Of a stretch of DNA of 64,000 nt, positions 58,692 to 64,000 are shown one piece after another. The DNA is from Streptomyces pyxinicus (GTDB lineage Bacteria > Actinomycetota > Actinomycetes > Streptomycetales > Streptomycetaceae). Below the pieces are notes generated by a model that worked only from the letters and a program-made list of their open reading frames with translations, was not told where the DNA came from and searched no databases. The position numbers and the translations under genes are program-made. The DNA lies in contig NZ_JANUGP010000001.1 in the NCBI RefSeq assembly GCF_024753135.1, positions 124,001 through 188,000 on the forward strand, given 5' to 3'. Numbering within the stretch: position 1 is the first letter of the stretch; every line of letters begins with the position of its first letter.

Positions 58692-60098
58692 TCAGCCGAA
58701 CAGCCCGCGCAGCCAGCCGAAGAGCCCCGCCACCCACAGGGTGAGCGGCAGCAGGGCCACCGCGAAGCCGGTGTGGGCGAGTTCGGCGACGCGGCCCCAG
58801 TAGGGCAGCATCCGCCGGCCGGGCACGGTCCAGGCGGCGATGACGAGGGCGCCGGCGGCGGCCAGCAGCACCGCGAAGACGATCACCCGGCCGGTGCCGT
58901 CGCTGTCGACGGCCCAGGCCCGGGCGAGCAGCAGCAGCCCCCACACGCCGGGCACGGTCAGGGTGAGCCGCTGCCAGGTGTGCACCAGGCCCCGGGCGTG
59001 CAGGAGCAGCAGCAGGCTCAGGGCCAGGGAGGTGAGCACCCCGGGCAGGCCGGGACGCACGGTGAGGACGGCCAGCGCCGCCGCGACGACGGTGCCGGTG
59101 GCGGCGAACAGGGCGGTGACCCAGCGGCCGGCCAGTTCGGTGCGCTCGGCGACCTCGTCGCCCGCGTAGGGCTCGATGCCCTCCTGGAGCTGTCCGGCGG
59201 AGGACGGCAGGGCGGGCATCCGCATGCCGGCCAGTTTGAAGGCGAAGGGTGCGACGGTCCCGGCGCCGAGCGCGACGAAGGTCGCGACCAGTGCCGTCGA
59301 GGCCGGCACCGACAGGTCGGTGTACCCGGTCAGCGCGCCGGCGACCGCGACGGCCACCGACACCACCGCGCCGGCCAGCAGGGCGGGCGCGCCCACCGCG
59401 GTGGCGGCCAGCGCGAGGACCGCGCCGCCCGCGCCCGCGGCGCCCGCCGCGAGCAGGCGGGCGCCCACGACGCGCGCCGCGTCCGGGCCGGTCAGGTCGC
59501 CGCCGGGCAGCAGCCAGCCGGCGAGGGCCAGGCAGGGGGCGACCATGAGGCCGAGCGCGGTCGCGGTCAGGCGGTCGCCGACCGCGCGGCTCGCGGTGCC
59601 CGCGCCCGCGAGCAGCAGCAGCCCGGTGACGGCAGCGGCGGCGGCCCGCACGGAGCCGGAACCGGACACCCCGGGCCACAGCAGCAGCACGAGGGCGGCC
59701 AGCACGGTCGCCACGACGGCGCCCACCAGGGCGCGGCGGGACGCTACCGGGCTCCAGTCGGACAGCCGCCGGCCCGTGGTGTCGGCGATGCCGTCCACCA
59801 GGTCGTCGAGGCGCGCCTCGGGCAGCGCCTCGGTGTGCGGGCGCAGATAGAGCACGGCGCCGTCGGCGAGTCCGGCCCGGGCGAGGGTGGTCTCCTCGTC
59901 GAGGGGCGCGTCACCGAGGCGCTGGAGCACCCAGCCGGCGTGGTCGAGCCCGGCCTCCTCGGCCTCCTCGCCGACGTAGCGCAGCAGGGTGGGCAGGAGG
60001 TCGGCGACGGGCACGTCGGCGGGCACGGCCAGATCGACGGAGACGCTCGGCGCGCGTACGGTCAGGCGGCACAGTTCGGCCACCGCGCTGTCGGTCAT
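58692..60098 (-). CDS. eccD: Type VII secretion channel protein EccD (468 aa)
   Basis: An N-terminal ubiquitin-like cytosolic domain (residues about 1-95, ELCRLTVRAPSVSVDLAVPA) is followed by about eleven membrane helices, for example LVGAVVATVLAALVLLLWPG, as in EccD subunits that line the ESX membrane pore. ATG at 60098. It ends LWVAGLFGWLRGLFG. It is divergent from eccC across a 403-base region. Confidence 0.92.
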   Translation of the reverse strand: MTDSAVAELCRLTVRAPSVSVDLAVPADVPVADLLPTLLRYVGEEAEEAGLDHAGWVLQRLGDAPLDEETTLARAGLADGAVLYLRPHTEALPEARLDDLVDGIADTTGRRLSDWSPVASRRALVGAVVATVLAALVLLLWPGVSGSGSVRAAAAAVTGLLLLAGAGTASRAVGDRLTATALGLMVAPCLALAGWLLPGGDLTGPDAARVVGARLLAAGAAGAGGAVLALAATAVGAPALLAGAVVSVAVAVAGALTGYTDLSVPASTALVATFVALGAGTVAPFAFKLAGMRMPALPSSAGQLQEGIEPYAGDEVAERTELAGRWVTALFAATGTVVAAALAVLTVRPGLPGVLTSLALSLLLLLHARGLVHTWQRLTLTVPGVWGLLLLARAWAVDSDGTGRVIVFAVLLAAAGALVIAAWTVPGRRMLPYWGRVAELAHTGFAVALLPLTLWVAGLFGWLRGLFG

Positions 60099-60501
60099 CA
60101 GCTGGACTCTCGGCTTCCGTGGGGGGCGTTGGCGGGAGGGCTTCCCTCGCGAGAGGGGACGTGCGAAGAGTACGGAAGGCCGGTGCGACCCTGAACGAGA
60201 GGGCCGGGCGGAGGAATTGTGTCCCGGTGCCCGTGCCGCATCTCCCGCGTGGACAGGTCGCGTTCCGTGAATGCAGACTACTGCCTACGCCCGTCGGCCG
60301 TGCTGCGGTCCGGTTTCGTCGGCCGGTACGGAGTTGCGCGTCAAGCGAGTTGGCCGTTTTGACTGGTCCGCTCGGAATATTCACCCGGTGTCCATCGCTT
60401 CGGACGGTTCCCGGAGAATGGGTGTGGCGCGCTCTTTCCCGGCGACGGGTACGCCTATTCGGCACGGGCCGGAATGCCAGTGAAACCGGAGGTTTCGTTC
60501 C
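60099..60501. promoter_or_regulatory. Divergent eccD/eccC promoter region
   Basis: 403 bases with no supported gene and several AT-rich patches, for example TTTTGACTGGTCCGC near 60355 and GGAATATTCACC nearby. It must hold promoters for both secretion units; I could not fix -35/-10 boxes. Confidence 0.4.
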
Positions 60502-63500
60502 TTGAGTGTGGTGCTGTTTCGGCGGCCGGCCCGCAGGCGCGGTCCGGAGATGCCCGATGGACAATTGACCCTCCAGGAGCCCCCGGTCCTGTCGGAGACG
60601 GTGCCCGACACCTCGGCGGTGTGGACCTATCTGCCGATGGCCCTGATGTCGGTGTCGATGATGCTGATGTTCCTGCGCACCGGCGGCGGGAACAGCGTCT
60701 TCATCTACCTGGCGATGGGCGTGATGGCGCTCTCCGCCGGTGCGATGCTGCTGGGGCAGCTGATGCGCCGCTCCAGCGAGCGCAAGCAGCGCCTGAAGGG
60801 CGAGCGCCGCGACTACCTCCGCTATCTGGCGCAGATCCGCAAGCGGGTCCGCACCACCATCACCGAGCAGCAGCGGGCGCTGGCCTGGCGGCACCCGGAG
60901 CCGGCCTCGCTGCGCGCCCTGGCCCGCACCACGCGGCTGTGGGAACGGCGCCCGGCCGACGAGGACTTCGGCGAGGTCCGGATCGCGGTCGGCGAGCAGC
61001 AGCTCGCCCTCACCCTGTCCCCGGTCTCCACCCGCCCGGTGGAGGACCTGGAACCGCTGTGCGCGCACGCGCTGCGCCGCTTCATCCGCGCCTACTCCAC
61101 CATCCCCGACCAGCCGCTCGGCCTCTACCTGCGGTCCTCGGCCCGGATCCTGCTGCGCCCGGAGGACACCTTCGAGGCGGAGCCGGACGAGCCGGGCACC
61201 GTAGGGGCCGGCACGCCCGGCACGGACGAGGGCGCCGCCGCCGTACGCGCCCTGGTGCGGGCCGTGCTCGGTCAGCTCGCGGTGTTCCACGCGCCCGAGG
61301 AGCTGTGGCTCGCCCTGTGCGTCAGCGACGAGCGGCGGCCCGACTGGGAGTGGGTCAAGTGGCTGCCGCACGCGCTGCATCCGTACGAGGAGGACGGCGC
61401 GGGCAAGGTGCGCCGGATCACCGCCGATCTCACCGAGCTGGACGACCTGCTCGGCCCCGAGTTCGCCGAGCGCCCCGGTTTCGACCCGGATGCCCGGCCG
61501 GCCCGTGACGAGCCGTACACGGTCGTCGTCCTGGACGGGGTGACCGTCCCCGAGGGGCACCGCTGGGAGGGGCACGGCTACCGCAACGCCCTGGTCCTTG
61601 ACCTCTCCGGGGCGCTGCGCTGGCGTCCCGGCCGCAACACGCTGCGACTGACGGTGGGCCCCGACCGGGTGAGCCTGGTGCGCACCGACCGCAGCCGCAA
61701 GGAGCGTTCCGTGCCGCTCGGCCGGCCCGACCGGCTCGGCCTGTTCGGCGCCGAGTCGCTGGCCCGGCTGCTCGCGCCGCGCCGGATGAGTCTGGGCACC
61801 GACATCGCGCAGCCGCTGGACGCCGACGTGGAGCTGACCACCCTGCTCGGCATCCCGGACCTGCACCGGCACGACCCGAAGACGCTGTTCGAGCGGCACA
61901 CCGGCACCGGGCGGCTGCGGGTGCCGATCGCGGTCGGCGTGGACGGCCGCCCGGTGGAGCTGGACATCAAGGAGTCCGCGCAGGGCGGCATGGGCCCGCA
62001 CGGCATGCTGATCGGCGCCACCGGCTCCGGCAAGAGCGAGCTGCTGCGCACCCTGGTCCTCGGTCTGGCCCTGACCAACTCCTCGGAGACGCTGAACTTC
62101 GTCCTGGTCGACTTCAAGGGCGGCGCCACCTTCCTCGGCCTGGAGGAACTCCCGCACACCTCGGCCGTCATCACCAACCTGGCCGACGAGGTGGCCCTGG
62201 TGGAGCGCATGCAGGACGCGCTGCACGGCGAACTCATCCGGCGCCAGGAGCTGTTGCGCGCGGCCGGCAACTACACGTCCGCGCTGGAGTACGAGCGGGC
62301 CCGCGCCGCCGGGGCCGCACTCGCGCCGCTGCCCAGCCTGTTCGTGGTGGTCGACGAGTTCAGCGAACTGCTCTCCGCGCACCGCGAGTTCATGGACCTG
62401 TTCGTGATGATCGGCCGCCTCGGCCGTTCGCTGGGCGTGCATCTGCTGCTCGCCTCGCAGCGGCTTGACGAGGGCCGTATGCACCAGTTGGAGAGCCATC
62501 TGTCGTACCGGGTCGGTCTGCGCACGTTCTCCGCGATGGAGAGCCGGGGTGTGCTCGGGGTGCCGGACGCCTACGAGCTGCCCGCCCAGCCCGGCAGCGG
62601 CTATCTGAAGTCCGGTGTGGAGTCGCTGACACGGTTCCGGGCGGCCTACTCCTCGGGCACCTATCGGCGCCGTACCGGCGCTGTGGTGCAGGCGCGGGTG
62701 GCCAGCCAGGTGGTGCAGTGGACCAGCGGCTGGGTGGTGCCGCGCACGCTGGAGGCGCCGGAGCCGGAACCGGTCGCGGAGGAGAGCGGTGACGAGGAGA
62801 CCCTGCTCGACGTGGCCCTCGACCGGCTGCGCGACTCCGGGCCGGCCGCGCACGAGGTGTGGCTGCCGCCGCTGGACGAGCCGTCGCCGCTGGACGCCCT
62901 GCTGCCCGGCATCGCGGCCGACCCCGAGCGGGGTCTCATCGCGGCCGGCTGGTCCGGCACCGGCCGGCTGCGGGTGCCGGTCGGCCTGGTGGACAAGCCG
63001 TTCGAGCAGCGCCGCGACCCGCTGGTCGTGGACCTCTCCGGGGCGGGCGGCCACGTCGCCATCGCGGGTGGCTCGCAGAGCGGCAAGTCCACCGTCGCCC
63101 GCACGCTGATCACGGCGCTCGCCCTCACCCACACCCCGGCCGAGATCCAGTTCTTCTGCCTCGACTTCGGCGGCGGCGGCCTCTCCCAACTGGCCGCGCT
63201 CCCGCACGTCGGCGGTGTCGCGCCCCGGCTCAACCCCGAGCGGGTGCACCGGGCCGTCGCCGAGGTGATGACGCTGCTCGCCCGCCGGGAGCAGTTCTTC
63301 GTCGACCACACCCTCGACTCCATGCAGTCCTACCGGCGCCGCCGGGCCGCCGGGGAGTTCCCCGACGAGCGGTTCGGCGACGTGTTCATGGTGGTCGACG
63401 GCTGGTCCACGGTCCGCCAGGACTACGACGACCTGATTCCGAAGTTCAACGAACTCGCCGCGCGCGGACTGAACTACGGCATCCATCTGCTCATCACCAC

Positions 63501-64000
63501 CACCCGCTGGGTGGAGCTGTCCGCCCAGGTCCGCGACCAGGCCGCCACCCGCCTCGAACTGCGGATGGGCGACCCGATGGACTCCGAGGTGGACACCCGC
63601 AAGGCCCGCGCGGTGCCGCGCAGCGGTGGCCGGGGCATCACCGCCGACAGCAAGATGCACTTCCTGGCCGGGCTGCCCCGCCTCGACGGCAAGGGCTCCC
63701 TCGACGATCTCGGCGAGGGCGTCGCCCATCTGGTCTCCGAGGTGGCCCGGCACTGGCCCGGGGAGCCCGCCCCGCAGATCCGGATGCTGCCGCACCGGCT
63801 GCCGCTGGCCGAACTCCCGGCGCCCGAGGGCACCGAGGGCGGGGGCATGCGGCTGCCGCTCGGCATCGACCAGGACGCGCTGGAGCCGGTCTGGCACGAC
63901 TTCAGCCGCACCCCGCACCTGATCGTGGTCGGCGACACGGAGAGCGGCAAGACGAACCTGCTGCGCCGCGTCACGAAGGGCATCACGGACCGGTACGCCC
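60502..64000 (+). CDS. eccC: Type VII secretion ATPase EccC (3' end outside window)
   Basis: EccC is the FtsK/SpoIIIE-type motor of ESX systems and recognises substrates. The TTG at 60502 fits better than the ATG at 60550: GGAGG lies 9 bases upstream, and the encoded SVVLFRRPARRRGPEMPDG is the normal family N-terminus. Two membrane helices follow (LPMALMSVSMMLMFL; VFIYLAMGVMALSAGAMLLG). Three ATPase domains then appear: Walker A GATGSGKSELLRTL with Walker B LFVVVDEFSELL; GGSQSGKSTVARTL with FMVVDGW; and GDTESGKTNLLRRV at the edge. A single fused EccCa-EccCb type, common in Streptomyces. Confidence 0.95.
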   Translation, partial: MSVVLFRRPARRRGPEMPDGQLTLQEPPVLSETVPDTSAVWTYLPMALMSVSMMLMFLRTGGGNSVFIYLAMGVMALSAGAMLLGQLMRRSSERKQRLKGERRDYLRYLAQIRKRVRTTITEQQRALAWRHPEPASLRALARTTRLWERRPADEDFGEVRIAVGEQQLALTLSPVSTRPVEDLEPLCAHALRRFIRAYSTIPDQPLGLYLRSSARILLRPEDTFEAEPDEPGTVGAGTPGTDEGAAAVRALVRAVLGQLAVFHAPEELWLALCVSDERRPDWEWVKWLPHALHPYEEDGAGKVRRITADLTELDDLLGPEFAERPGFDPDARPARDEPYTVVVLDGVTVPEGHRWEGHGYRNALVLDLSGALRWRPGRNTLRLTVGPDRVSLVRTDRSRKERSVPLGRPDRLGLFGAESLARLLAPRRMSLGTDIAQPLDADVELTTLLGIPDLHRHDPKTLFERHTGTGRLRVPIAVGVDGRPVELDIKESAQGGMGPHGMLIGATGSGKSELLRTLVLGLALTNSSETLNFVLVDFKGGATFLGLEELPHTSAVITNLADEVALVERMQDALHGELIRRQELLRAAGNYTSALEYERARAAGAALAPLPSLFVVVDEFSELLSAHREFMDLFVMIGRLGRSLGVHLLLASQRLDEGRMHQLESHLSYRVGLRTFSAMESRGVLGVPDAYELPAQPGSGYLKSGVESLTRFRAAYSSGTYRRRTGAVVQARVASQVVQWTSGWVVPRTLEAPEPEPVAEESGDEETLLDVALDRLRDSGPAAHEVWLPPLDEPSPLDALLPGIAADPERGLIAAGWSGTGRLRVPVGLVDKPFEQRRDPLVVDLSGAGGHVAIAGGSQSGKSTVARTLITALALTHTPAEIQFFCLDFGGGGLSQLAALPHVGGVAPRLNPERVHRAVAEVMTLLARREQFFVDHTLDSMQSYRRRRAAGEFPDERFGDVFMVVDGWSTVRQDYDDLIPKFNELAARGLNYGIHLLITTTRWVELSAQVRDQAATRLELRMGDPMDSEVDTRKARAVPRSGGRGITADSKMHFLAGLPRLDGKGSLDDLGEGVAHLVSEVARHWPGEPAPQIRMLPHRLPLAELPAPEGTEGGGMRLPLGIDQDALEPVWHDFSRTPHLIVVGDTESGKTNLLRRVTKGITDRYA

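Noticed and set aside
60550..60552. ATG at 60550 as the eccC start
   Set aside because: The TTG at 60502 has GGAGG at proper spacing and restores the conserved N-terminus of the family.

Overview
The window is very GC-rich, with strong third-position G/C bias, Streptomyces-type gene families and a type VII (ESX) secretion locus. This points to a Streptomyces or close actinomycete chromosome. All calls come from reading the DNA and translations by eye; no database search was possible.

Left part (1-8 kb). A secreted trypsin-like protease, cut by the window edge, is followed by two convergent LysR regulators. A degraded island then runs up to a tRNA-Pro(GGG). It holds a tyrosine-recombinase pseudogene with frame damage and an internal loss, a YCII/DGPF-domain protein, a lipoprotein, a broken piece of a Cas3 CRISPR helicase, and a second recombinase pseudogene that has lost its nucleophilic tyrosine and ends beside the tRNA. 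No CRISPR array or other cas gene is visible.

Middle part (8-21.7 kb). Ordinary Streptomyces genes: a DUF309 protein, CobF, a TauE/SafE-type permease, an acyl-CoA synthetase and a thiolase, with a divergent monoacylglycerol-lipase-like hydrolase across a palindromic operator candidate. Next come Dps, a DUF3140 protein, a helix-hairpin-helix endonuclease-like protein, two DUF574 SAM-dependent methyltransferase paralogues flanking a HAD phosphatase, and a glutamine-synthetase-like plus amidohydrolase pair that resembles a split FluG, followed by a DUF4916 Nudix-like protein.

Right part (21.7-64 kb). A type VII secretion locus. eccC (truncated by the window, TTG start) is divergent from eccD and eccB. 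The same minus strand continues with two WXG100-type genes, a small helical protein, an AAWKG-type substrate with an 18-residue coiled-coil repeat and a PDG repeat domain, a YbaB/EbfC-like protein, an EspC-like protein, one uninterrupted 9,385-codon gene, and a small T7SS-associated gene overlapping its stop codon by ATGA. eccE and a mycosin protease are not visible and may lie past the right edge.

The outstanding feature is the 28.2-kb giant gene. By eye the protein has only five cysteines. Three sit in caspase-like H-G ... hydrophobic-C dyads with a constant His-Cys spacing of 46-47 residues (H1140/C1187, H7691/C7737, H8819/C8866). A fourth sits in an OTU-like Gly-Asn-Cys box (C1491, with H1683). 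There are also two zinc-peptidase HExxH motifs, degenerate OTU copies without the cysteine, six degenerate protease-like repeats, and three OmpA-like segments. My interpretation is a self-processing giant effector exported or displayed by the adjacent ESX system. The processing idea is inference; the motifs and spacings are seen directly.
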